Assembly: GCA_963678675.1 (NCBI GenBank)
Contig: OY783200.1
Coordinates: 18,220,603-18,284,602, forward strand
Origin: Xiphydria camelus
Taxonomy: Eukaryota; Arthropoda; Insecta; Hymenoptera; Xiphydriidae
Reading direction: 5' to 3'
DNA length: 64,000 nt
Shown: in pieces, positions 55,266 to 64,000 of the stretch
Numbering within the stretch: the stretch's first letter is position 1
How the letters are laid out: every line of letters starts with the position of its first letter
Translations under genes and position numbers: made by a program
The notes under the pieces: generated by a model
Databases searched by the model: none
What the model was told of the DNA's origin: nothing
The model's input: the letters and a program-made list of their open reading frames with translations, nothing else

Positions 55266-55649
55266 CCTTCGAGCGCCTGCGCCAGAAATAGTGACACAGT
55301 CTCCCGCGTAAGGCGGCCGTCCGGCCGCCCAATTTTTTTTTTTTTTTTTCGTTTTCTGTCATTCTAACTTCATATTTACTGGTTACGAAAGGGTAACTGG
55401 TTGAGATAACATTAGTATTTCATTTAAACAAGCTTTAATAAAACGAAAAATCAAAATGGCACATATAGCAAGGAGAAATCCGCATGTTTAACTGGAATTG
55501 AAAATCAATTTTTGAATACAAAATCCGACGAAGAAACGAATAAATGAGGATTACGTCGGGGTTTCACCATTCGATTCACACTGATAAAGAAATGCCGCGC
55601 GTTTTTCGAAAAAGGCGCCCAATTGGCCGTCCACGCAGACGCTCGAAGG
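55266..55649. mobile_element. piggyBac-type MITE, TTAA-flanked
   Basis: TTAA on both sides (55262-55265, 55650-55653) and TIR CCTTCGAGCGCCTGCG against CGCAGACGCTCGAAGG. 384 bp, no transposase. A T-run lies at 55333-55350. Its TIR differs from that of the element at 42874, so it is another family. Confidence 0.8.
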
Positions 55650-57400
55650 TTAATCGCACGAACGTCCAAGGCGTTCATTCTACTTTTTAAAGGCAGAGTA
55701 TATTTACTGGTCAATAATCTGTTAACACATTTACTGCTTTTACAGTGTTTCAAATATTCCAACTGGTCGTCCAATTCAATATGAATGTATATTTATTTAC
55801 ATCCTCTGCGTTTACTGGTCGATAACTGCTAACATGTGTGGATGACATTGGACAATGTTTTTGCTACTTTAAAGAGTATTTACACTGCTCGGAATATTGT
55901 AACTACTCAAAATCAATGAACCCGATATGAGAAGTTAGGTTTATAATTCTAATATGATATCCAGGAATTAAGGCCTACACACACATGTTCCAATGTGGAT
56001 TCCTTCTCTTCTTACCTCCAAATTACGATGCGCGATGATGTAGATAACGCATGTTGTCCATCTAATTGCAAACGCAATACTTGTAATGCTAATTTCAGCA
56101 GGCGAATCACACCTGTTCGTTACATGTAACGTAAATGGTAGCTATAACTTGCGACGCGTTTATACGACTACAATATAACAGTAAACGCATAAACATAAAC
56201 CACGTTCGTACGTTGCAGGCAACGCGAATGACGATATTATGCAAACTCGCAGAACAAATTAATTCTCGACATTGTATCTTGAATGAAGTCTTCCTCATAA
56301 TATCTTACTTATTACAGCAACATCAATCTTATGTACGTCTGTTGACACTCCGTCTTATTGACTGCGAATAACGTAACATCAAAAGATCGCTGCCAACTCT
56401 TTAGATGATCTTCAAACTCGCGAGAATCAAGATAAAATATCTCGCCACCAATAAAGTCGACGTTGTCCTTGTTCTACGTCGACCAGCGCGTGTCGTTCAG
56501 CGGTGCTCCGGCCGACAAATACCGGCACTCTCGAAACACACCTTCGAAGGCGGAGGAGTGCTGGAAGGAGGAGGGAGTCGTTAAACCTATCGGACAAACT
56601 CGCGTGTCCCCGAGGTCTTGATAAAACCATATAAACACTACGTCAGGGATTAAGATTTATAAATCACTGGCTTTTATTTCAGGTTAAGCCCGCTTTAGGA
56701 CTTGTCCCATTAGAGCCTCCTCCAAACCTCCCCCTCCTATGACAATCGTGAGGAACGACATGAGGTGTGTATTCCCCGCAGCTACGCGGGCGAAGAGGTA
56801 TGTAACACGAGCGTGTATTAAGAGGCTCTTCGGATGCCCCCTAAATATCTTATTAAACCGCTCGGCAATGGTCTATTAAGTCACTTATTTGTATTTCGTC
56901 TCCCTTTTATGGTTCCGCTGGGGTATCGCTAATGTGTTTTACCTGCGTCCCACCCCGTCTCTTTATTCCCCACAATAGCTGTCGCACCCCAAGCGAAGCG
57001 GTGCTTGTTCGCCGCATGACTCGACGACGGTTCCATCGACAGAGCAGCGCCATTAGCCAGGCGTTCTCGCCACTAAAACCACGCAATACGAGTACCTTTA
57101 CGACGCGAGGCGTATCAAGCTCTTCACGTCGCGACCCCTTGCTCCAATTAATTTGCCGTTTATCGGGCATCACTTTTTCCGCATCTCGACGACAGTGAAG
57201 ATTGCCGCGGATAAGCGGGGTGCTCTCGCGGGTACTTACGTACCTGCCCTAACGCAACTTGGTCTATCTAAAACTGAGCTATTCCGTAGGAAGGTGTCGC
57301 CCGTCGAGGTATTTATTTCTTCGGGGGTTCTTAATCTCTATATTTGATTCGAGACAGCAGTGTACTCTGGAAGAAAGATGATTCGATTTATTATAGTATA
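55650..57400. other. Mostly unassigned, GC-richer 56430-57350
   Basis: A weakly repeated TTTACTGGTCRATAA motif is near 55697 and 55809. From 56430 the composition rises and frames on both strands overlap (56907-57173 on -, 56932-57198 on +) without domains. A retrotransposon LTR or leader is possible but not shown. Confidence 0.3.
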
Positions 57401-58980
57401 GGGGAAAGTTGCGTATATTATACTATTGCCTAAATCATACCACTACTGATATTTTATGAAACAGAAATAGCAGAGCACTCAATTTCATAGAAAATCAATA
57501 TTAGTGTGACTCAGATGTTAGTAGGTAATCGCACTGCCGTTGATTTTCTATGAAGCAGAATGCTCTACTATGATCTTTGTTACATAAAATATACAATAAT
57601 TGTGAACGATAATTGAACGTTTGTTGTACAAGAAGTGGTGACATTTTCACGTACAATGAACGTTTTAAATGTTCATACATATACGAGTACATCATACTTA
57701 GGTATATCAATCATTTTTCTCATTCACCGTTTTAGAAAGTACTATTCTGAGGGAAACGCTTTTAAAGTTTTAAATAGAGTTTTAATCGACTTAATTTTTT
57801 ATATTGACATTGAATCATCGATTCCCAGGTCACATAATTCTTCTCGTGATGCTGTAGCTTCCAATAGGTCTTTCTGTGATTGTTTCAGCTACGTTGTTGC
57901 TTCCTCCATCGTACTCGCGAATTGTATTACCTGCATTATTTTTAACCCCTGCCTGCATGATTTTTGTAAATTCCATGAAAAATATATATATATAACAGCT
58001 TTGCCCATATTATTTATCAAAAAAATAATTAAAAAAATATTTATGAAAAAATAAACATTTAGGTACCTACCTATTTAAAAAAAAATTATTTATGCCATAT
58101 ATGGTACAAGATGCAGGAAGGGGTTAATAGTGATGTACCATCGTTGAACATACCTATATGTGGCAATGCTGGCAGCAATTGCACAACAATTGAACTATTA
58201 TTTACTTCTTCAGGTGACATTTTCCAGATCAAACTATTCAAACTCTCATTGTTATTTTACGTGTATCCTCCCATGCAGCATTCTAATCAATTTTCTTGGT
58301 TGAGATCTCGGTAAATAAGTGGAATTGCAGTAAGAACTTCGGAGGGAAGTGTTTTATATTTGTGTTTATAGATAGATGTGTAAAATATTCTCAGCCTTTG
58401 CCTTCTACCAAGGCCACAAAGAGTCGACCCCTTCGAGATAAAATTTGTATTATATTTCGGATTTTCGTTTGTCTAACTGTAATGAAAGAACGTGGCTCAA
58501 ATTGCATTTTTCATTTTCCTTTACCTAGTCATCGTTTTTTCGTATAGCTAATCTATATTAAATACTTAATTTACCAGTCATTTTTCCCGTTAATTTATTT
58601 TGTCCACCGAGGCCTTTATTGTTTTTTATACACTGTCGGAGCCTCGTACCCATTCGCTTTCGAATGTGTCCTATACATTTTTTCTCATTTATTTCTATTG
58701 TTTCCCCGTACGGTTTAGCATCTAACATCTTGTACATTTCTGAATCATCGTCTCCAATTTAATTCATGTACATGACACCACAGCGTTTATTGATCTTGCG
58801 AACATTTCTTTGATCGTATCCGGTGATCCTTCACGATTTGTGGTGCAAGTTTGTTCTTGCTCCGTTTTGCATTCATCATATTCGACAATATCTTTTCTTG
58901 ATGTCTAATATTCACAAGATTTACAATAACTAGATTGTAATTGAATATATGCACCACTGTACATAGTTTTTAAGGAGTCT
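57401..58980. other. No supported gene
   Basis: AT-rich. A short inverted pair CATAGAAAATCAA / TTGATTTTCTATG lies at 57487-57553. Frames at 57635-58054 and 58111-58547 show no domain and are not called. Confidence 0.35.
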
Positions 58981-58984
58981 ACAG

Positions 58985-59559
58985 GAACATTTGGCCCAAG
59001 GGTGGAAGAATCTCTATTTCATCCAACTAACATTTACATGCACGCTTCAAAATCAGGTAAACTTACGTCTGAACATTTTAAAACTTGGTTCATCCAGGTG
59101 TATTTCCCGAATACTGGCCATAAAAGCATGCTACTACTCGACTCATGGACGGGACATTGTTCGAGTCAGCTAGAGACGTTGATCCCACAAGACAAAGAAG
59201 TATAGTTTTCAATGATTCCGAAAAAAACGACTAGCATCATTTAACCTTTAGATGTATTTGGATTCCGGATTTGGAAGAATTTCATTCCAACATTTTCTGA
59301 TAATGTACTTCTTCAAGAGAAAGATATTAGTTTGCACTCGCACAATGAAATAATTAAATTGCAATCATTAACACACAACCAACTTTCGTCGCCTAGATTT
59401 AAAAAACCTTTCCGATATGCTTGGTTCAAAAGCGGATATCTAGACACGCATCCCGGTGAATTTCAAAACCCTGTAGATTTTTGTTACTTTAGGAGTGTAA
59501 AGCATATACCCAGATGTAGTATTATATTATGTGTCTCGTTCTCGATGATAGTATTGTAG
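58985..59559 (+). pseudogene. pogo/Tigger-like DDE transposase C-terminal part
   Basis: One frame with two stops (59203, about 59242): KSGKLTSEHFKTWF, GHKSMLLLDSWTGH, IPKKTTSII*PLDVFGFRIW, then HNEIIKLQSLTHNQLSSPRF and AWFKSGY. LLLDSWTGH holds a catalytic Asp, and IPxxTTxxIQPLDV is the typical next motif of DDE_1 transposases. The N-terminal DNA-binding half is missing. No TIRs identified. Confidence 0.75.
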
Positions 59560-59565
59560 TCATGC

Positions 59566-61880
59566 TTGCCATGCCTAACATCACAACGTTTAGCGCGTAA
59601 GTTTAGAAAAGGAAGGTGGCGCCCTCCGCCGTCCTCCTATCGTACTCCCTGGCAACTCTGGCCCTTCCACTTCATATTGTTTCGTTGTGCCGAAGCATCG
59701 AGACGTTTTTTGCGCAACAAGTCAAATATTAGATCGAATCTAGTTTCTTAACAAACCAATTCGAGATGACGAAGGACAAGAAGAGGAGTCGTTCCAGATC
59801 AAGATCCAGGAGCCACCATAAGAGAAGTAGACGTGAAGGGAAGCTCGATGAATTGCAGGAAAGACTGGATAACCTAACAAAGGTGGTAGAGACGCTAGTG
59901 GACATTCAAGGGGGACAGGCCCCACCCAAAGCAACTCTAACACTCGAGTCTTCCAATATCGAAGCAGCTGGTATGTAATTCACAAAAGTGATCATACACC
60001 TCGATATCTACCTTGGCTTTCCATACGAAAGTGCGAAGGACATGCCCATACGGCTATGTCTGGTCAATAAGACCTCAAGGGGTGGTTGGATTGAGTTCAA
60101 TAAGAACAAAATTATCACAAATGCACAATAAGTGCGACCCTAAAAAATATTCTTTTTTCGTGTGTTCACTTCTCTAGATATTGACGAGAAGGAAAATGAA
60201 CCACCAAAGATGGATAATAATGACGTTCAAGAGGAAAAAATTTCAGACCAGGCACCGAAACAGGAAGCAAATAACGAAGCCTTAAAGGTGCTTGGGGCTG
60301 ACCCCAGTGACTGCAAATTCAAGAGGATTAGATTTCATCCTGAACTGAAAAATACATGGATGAAGTGGAAGAAGGAAGGTCTTCCGGAGAAAAATAAAAC
60401 AGAAATTCTCGAAAGCTACGATAGAAAGGGGGAACTTTTCATGGAAGCACTCGAGCTAAACGAAGAGGTTCTCCCATTATGCAAGGGAATCCCTAAACAA
60501 AGAGACGACCACTTCGTTAAAACGCAAAACTGCGTCGGAACTGCGATAATTGCTCTGGGGGCAGCAATCACTTTAATTTTAGAACAGCCGAAAGATGGCG
60601 TAGATGAGGAAGAACTAACTGAATATATTAGTCACGCAGGTCAGATGATGGTAGATGTTTATCATCAACAGTCAGTGGGAAGAAAATCCTACATCACACC
60701 AAAAATGGGCGATGACATGAAGGACATGGTTGACAGATTAATATCGTATAAACTGCTCTACGGGGACAAGCTCAAAGAAAAAATTAATAGCGTGACAGAG
60801 ATTGGGAAAGTTTGCGACAACATCAAGAAAAAAGCTGTCCAAAAGTATGTCTCAGAATATCGAAACCAGGGAAACTCGAAATACCCACCTGCCGGGAGTC
60901 GTCAGGTGGGTCAATTGCCGAAACGTCGTCAACTGAGGTTCAAACCCAAGACATACAAAACCTCCCGAACCTCATCGAAACCAGCGGAGAGGAGGAGGAC
61001 ATCGTCATCGTTGAGGAAATAATTCAAGTACAGAGACCAGCAGGTCGTCTCCGCTGCTTTGTAGACAGATGGAGAGATATCACGTCAGATAGATATATAT
61101 TAGAGTGCTTAAATGGCTACAAAATTCCATTCATAGGAACCCCAAGACAGTTGGTCTCTCCAGAAGAGAAAAGATTCTCCAAGGAGGAATCTAGTAAATT
61201 AGAGTTGGAAATAAAAGAATTAATTAAAAAGGGTGCTATCGAGGAATGTGAGGAATGCCCGGGACAATTTTTCTCATCTTACTTTTTAGTCCCAAAACCT
61301 GATGGGTCAAATCGTTTCATTTTCAATTTAAAAAATTTAAATAAGTTCATTAAACCACCACACTTTAAATTGGAGGATATTCGAGTAGCACTAAATCTAG
61401 TCTCTCGAGGGGATTTTCTAGGTACCATGGACCTTAAAGATGCATACTTTCTTGTTCCTATTTTCGAAGGACACAAAAAGTTTCTCAGATTCAAATTTAA
61501 AGGAAAAATCTATCAATTTTGCTGTCTACCCTTTGGACTATGCACAAGTCCGTATATTTTTACAAAAATAATGAAACCCGTTGTAAATAAATTGAGATTA
61601 GAGGGAATGCTCTTGGTATTGTACTTGGACGATTTTCGTTTTATTGGTAAATCAAAGAAAACGTGTGAAATAAATATGCAAAGGGCTATTAAATTATTGG
61701 ATAAGTTGGGTTTCATTATAAACTATAAAAAGAGTTCACTCTCAGCTCAACAACAATGCAAATATTTAGGCTTTATCATAGACTCCACTGATTTTTCATT
61801 AAAATTAACAGATAAAAAGAAAAAACAGATCATAGAATTAACTGAAACTAGTCTAACAATAAGAAGTTCCGTAAACCTTT
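59566..61880 (+). mobile_element. DIRS-like retrotransposon, 3' part missing
   Basis: A gag-like gene is followed by an overlapping reverse transcriptase frame and no protease or integrase-type gene. Similarity of the reverse transcriptase block to DIRS/PAT elements identifies the order. RNase H, methyltransferase-like and tyrosine recombinase parts should follow, but similarity stops near 61875 and G/A-rich sequence begins. Confidence 0.75.
59766..61022 (+). CDS. DIRS-like gag protein with probable intron
   Basis: Exon 1 (59766-59970) starts MTKDKKRSRSRSRSRS, an SR/basic stretch, then a coiled coil (ELQERLDNLTKVVETLVDI). A donor G|GTATGT at 59971 and an acceptor after a pyrimidine tract, TCTCTAG|AT at 60178, join it in phase to the long frame ending at 61022. 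This removes 207 bp containing stops. The joined protein has about 349 residues: an acidic linker, then the conserved HPELKNTWMKWKKEGL and TQNCVGTAIIALGAAITLIL blocks of DIRS gag, and a basic tail. Without splicing the second frame could start at 60162. Gag packages the element RNA. Frame intactness suggests a young copy. Confidence 0.65.
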
Positions 61881-61969
61881 TTCTATCGAGTTTTTTGAAT
61901 TTATTTTTCTTACATAATATTATATGGGGAGGAGGAAGGGGAAGGAACGGAAAGGAGAAATCTCACTGA
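60812..61969 (+). CDS. DIRS-like reverse transcriptase, truncated
   Basis: This frame overlaps the end of gag by about 210 bp in a different phase. From about residue 100: ELEIKELIKKGAIEE, SSYFLVPKPDGSNRFIFNLK (fingers), TMDLKDAYFLVPI (first catalytic Asp), FCCLPFGLCTSPYIFTKIMK, LYLDDFRFIG (YxDD box) and CKYLGFIIDS. All core motifs are intact, and FxFNLKxLN and PFGLxxSP are typical of the DIRS group. After residue 355 the sequence turns into FLSSFLNLFFLHN and then G/R-rich, unlike the family, so the enzyme is truncated before its RNase H. Confidence 0.8.
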   Translation: MRQHQEKSCPKVCLRISKPGKLEIPTCRESSGGSIAETSSTEVQTQDIQNLPNLIETSGEEEDIVIVEEIIQVQRPAGRLRCFVDRWRDITSDRYILECLNGYKIPFIGTPRQLVSPEEKRFSKEESSKLELEIKELIKKGAIEECEECPGQFFSSYFLVPKPDGSNRFIFNLKNLNKFIKPPHFKLEDIRVALNLVSRGDFLGTMDLKDAYFLVPIFEGHKKFLRFKFKGKIYQFCCLPFGLCTSPYIFTKIMKPVVNKLRLEGMLLVLYLDDFRFIGKSKKTCEINMQRAIKLLDKLGFIINYKKSSLSAQQQCKYLGFIIDSTDFSLKLTDKKKKQIIELTETSLTIRSSVNLFLSSFLNLFFLHNIIWGGGRGRNGKEKSH

Positions 61970-62397
61970 GTCTTATATGGAGGAGAGGAGAGGGTATGAC
62001 TCCTCAAAATTGCCTTACGAAATTTAAAGAATAACATCAGATTGAGTCAATTACAAAGTGTTCACACCCAGGCTCTGAGAGTGGATGGAGCTTATTTCAA
62101 ACGTGCTTTATACGGCAGACCAACAGCTCGGTTAGCCTCCTCTGCCGTCACTACGGATATCTATTAATTGAAAACCGAACCGCATAGATCTCGAGACACC
62201 GAAATTATCGACGTCTAGTCGAGCAATGCAACCTGTCAATAAAATGTCAACATAACAAAAAATCATGACCTGTGTATCTACTCAGTGACTCAGTAGAGAG
62301 TTCTTTATATTTATATTCCCCAAATACATAACTGCCACGAAGTTAACGAATGACTTTAAGAGGGAAGACGAATTAATTTTATATATACTTAAAGGTA
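61881..62397. other. Spacer with one MITE fragment
   Basis: G/A-rich to 62000, then the MITE piece listed separately, then unassigned AT-rich sequence. Confidence 0.4.
62056..62200. mobile_element. Partial copy of the 34983-35195 MITE
   Basis: Contains GTGTTCACACCCAGGCTCTG, AGTGGATGGAGC and TATTAATTGAAAACCGAAC. The right end is missing. Confidence 0.6.
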
Positions 62398-62476
62398 ACC
62401 CGACTAGAAATTTCATCGGGTCAACCAGATCATATGTCTGGATCCGATCAGGTCCCGACAAGGAATTCGCTACGAG

Positions 62477-62764
62477 TTTTTCCTGACCAGGTTCAGATCA
62501 GGACCAGATCGGGATATCCTGATCACGTGACACCCGATGTTACGCTAGCTTTTCCTGACCAGGTCCAGATCAGGACCAGATCGGGATATCCTGATCACGT
62601 GACACCCGATGTCACGCTAGTTTTTCCTGACCAGGTCCAGATCAGGACCAGATCGGGATATCCTGATCACGTGAAATCCGATGTCACGTTAGTTTTTCCT
62701 GATCGTGTCCAGATCAGGACCAAGTCGGGATATCCTGATCACGTGACACGTCATAAGTCTCACT
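62477..62764. repeat. 72-bp tandem repeat, four units
   Basis: Units of 72 bp with TTTTCCTGACCAGGTYCAGA, TCAGGACCAGATCGGGATAT and CCTGATCACGTGACA. 72 is divisible by three, so a 110-codon frame with a 24-residue repeat runs through. It has no other gene feature, and I regard it as non-coding. Confidence 0.9.
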
Positions 62765-62889
62765 AGCTTTTCCATACCACCGCCAAATCAGGATCATATC
62801 AGACAATTCAATTATTTTTTTTATGACCGAATCTAATATTTTACTTCTAGAAAAATCTCTCACACACTATTTTTTTATATTTATTCATT

Positions 62890-63400
62890 ATTTTCCCAGA
62901 TGAAAACTACTATATTACAGTAAATTCATTTTTGAGTTGGAATCCAATGAATATAAATATATGATGTATGTAGTATAAGGAATGAATAGAGTATGCGGAG
63001 TGAAGGTGAAAATGAGTGGGGCTTTTCCCCGTCAGTAGGGAGGTCTAATAGAAAGTAAGTGCCGCTGGATTGCAATAAAGAAATTCGTAGGCGCTGAAGG
63101 CGTTTAGGCCGAGGGAAACGCGCCATGGGTTGTCCGTTGTCCGTTTGCTAAAAATAACTGTAGGTAGTCCTTACGGAATGGAAAGGGCGGGGGTAACCGA
63201 GGCGATTGGGAAGGAAGAAGGCAGTTTTACGGGAACGGCGAAAGACGAAAGACGGAACGACGTGCCAAACCCTAGAATACCTAGACTGTAGTATTTAGTA
63301 CATTAACATATTTTATTCGTAATAAAGTTATTTCGTTAGCTTTGATCTCTCCGGTGTTCTCCCCTCACTGCGCTCCAGCGTAAATCCCACATGCATGTTA
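62890..63400 (+). mobile_element. Possible solo LTR
   Basis: A GC-richer block ends with AATAAAGTTATTTCGTTAGC and TCTCCGGTGTTCTCCCCTCA, then AAATCCCACA. A poly(A) signal shortly before a CA end recalls retrotransposon LTRs. The TG start and target duplication could not be placed. Confidence 0.3.
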
Positions 63401-63639
63401 TATAAAATAATAAGAAAGTGTTGCCTACCGTCTATCATAACCTCAAATTGGTGCTTGTGCTTTGTGTACTCGGGTTTGTGTGATTTGTATTAATTAGTCA
63501 CAATTGTTTGTACTGAAATAATTTATTGAGTGCAATATTGAAAATGTTTAATTTACTTGCAATACTTATTGAAAAGCAAATAAAATACTAGATTTCGTAT
63601 AATTTACACTGTCGAAAAATCATTTAAAATATATGATCT

Positions 63640-64000
63640 GGTTTGTAAGTGAGGTCCACGTAAAGAATCGACATCAAATCAATACTCTGGACCCGATCTG
63701 GTTAACCACGTCTGGTCCTCATTAGGAATTCCTGATCGGGTCCAGGGTAATGATTTGCGTTACACACATTCCTTACCTGGACCAGGGCAGGAATAGCCGA
63801 AAATTTCTAGTCGGGTATTCCTGGTCAGATCCTGATCAGGAATTCCTGATGAGGACCAGACGTGGTTAACCAGATCAGGACCTGATCAGGGCCAGATCAG
63901 GACCTCAGATCCTGATCAGGTTAACCACGTCTGGTCCTCATCAGGAATTCCTGATCGGGTCCAGAGGGTAATGATCTGCGTTACATACCTTGTCAGGAGC
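63640..64000. repeat. Palindrome-rich CTGATCAGG / GGTTAACCACGTCTGG block
   Basis: The unit GGTTAACCACGTCTGGTCCT with a GGAATTCCTGATC extension appears direct (63700, 63918) and inverted (63838-63880), interleaved with CCTGATCAGG. Runs off the window. Confidence 0.75.

Larger units (their letters stand above)
62398..63818. mobile_element. TIR element with ACCCGACTAGAAATTT ends
   Basis: ACCCGACTAGAAATTTCATC at 62398 and its complement CCGAAAATTTCTAGTCGGGT ending at about 63818. Interior: the 72-bp tandem array, a possible solo LTR, and CTGGTCC/CTGATCAGG motifs. No transposase. Confidence 0.55.

Noticed and set aside
62434..62766. Repeat protein of four 24-residue units
   Set aside because: Explained by a 72-bp DNA tandem repeat. 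No promoter, signal peptide or other sequence typical of a gene.

Overview
The window looks like repeat-saturated insect nuclear DNA: AT-rich, with GT-AG introns and layers of nested transposable elements. The best lineage clue is the one clear host gene of normal size, a seven-exon Cys-loop receptor subunit on the + strand (23926-27560, 441 aa). Its divergent M2 segment resembles the divergent insect nicotinic receptor subunits (honeybee alpha9/beta2 type, from memory). A hymenopteran is therefore my best guess, but it is not proven.

The second host-like gene is small: a 61-aa secreted cysteine-rich peptide on the - strand (2822-3007), with its own TATA box and poly(A) signal. A diverged paralogue lies 40 kb away (start codon 44572, stop 42808-42810, - strand) and is split by a TTAA-flanked piggyBac-like element (42874-44442). 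Both copies sit in a duplicated block. The 42.47-47.9 kb copy is the fullest, 2.5-3.3 kb is a direct partial copy, and 7.8-9.4 kb is an inverted partial copy. Insertions present in one copy and absent in another give clean empty sites and an order of events.

The rest is mobile DNA. Retroelements: ORF1-only LINE derivatives (1-745 and 11.4-12.6 kb), a LINE ORF2 tail, a Jockey-type reverse transcriptase tail (40.85-41.43 kb), a Ty1/copia fragment (39.69-40.1 kb) and a DIRS-like element (59.6-61.9 kb) whose gag gene appears to contain a spliceable intron. DNA transposons: Helitrons (2.2, 9.5, 34.2 and 52.5-54.2 kb), piggyBac (42.9 and 55.3 kb), Tc1/mariner remnants (13.0, 22.3, 29.3-31.1 and 36.8-37.9 kb), PIF/Harbinger pieces with MADF remnants (7.8 and 47.4 kb), a pogo-like DDE pseudogene (59.0 kb) and many MITEs with readable target-site duplications.

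The most striking feature of the architecture is the density of long inverted repeats: at least ten foldbacks with arms from about 65 to 600 bp lie between 14 and 40 kb. Several belong to two families, one marked by the near-palindrome GATGTTTACACATC and one ending in CCGYATGTCC. Several tandem repeats are also present (24, 30, 72, 99, about 130 and about 138 bp). No rRNA gene, CRISPR array or bacterial-type operon was seen. One tRNA-like sequence (54.29 kb) is probably a SINE head.
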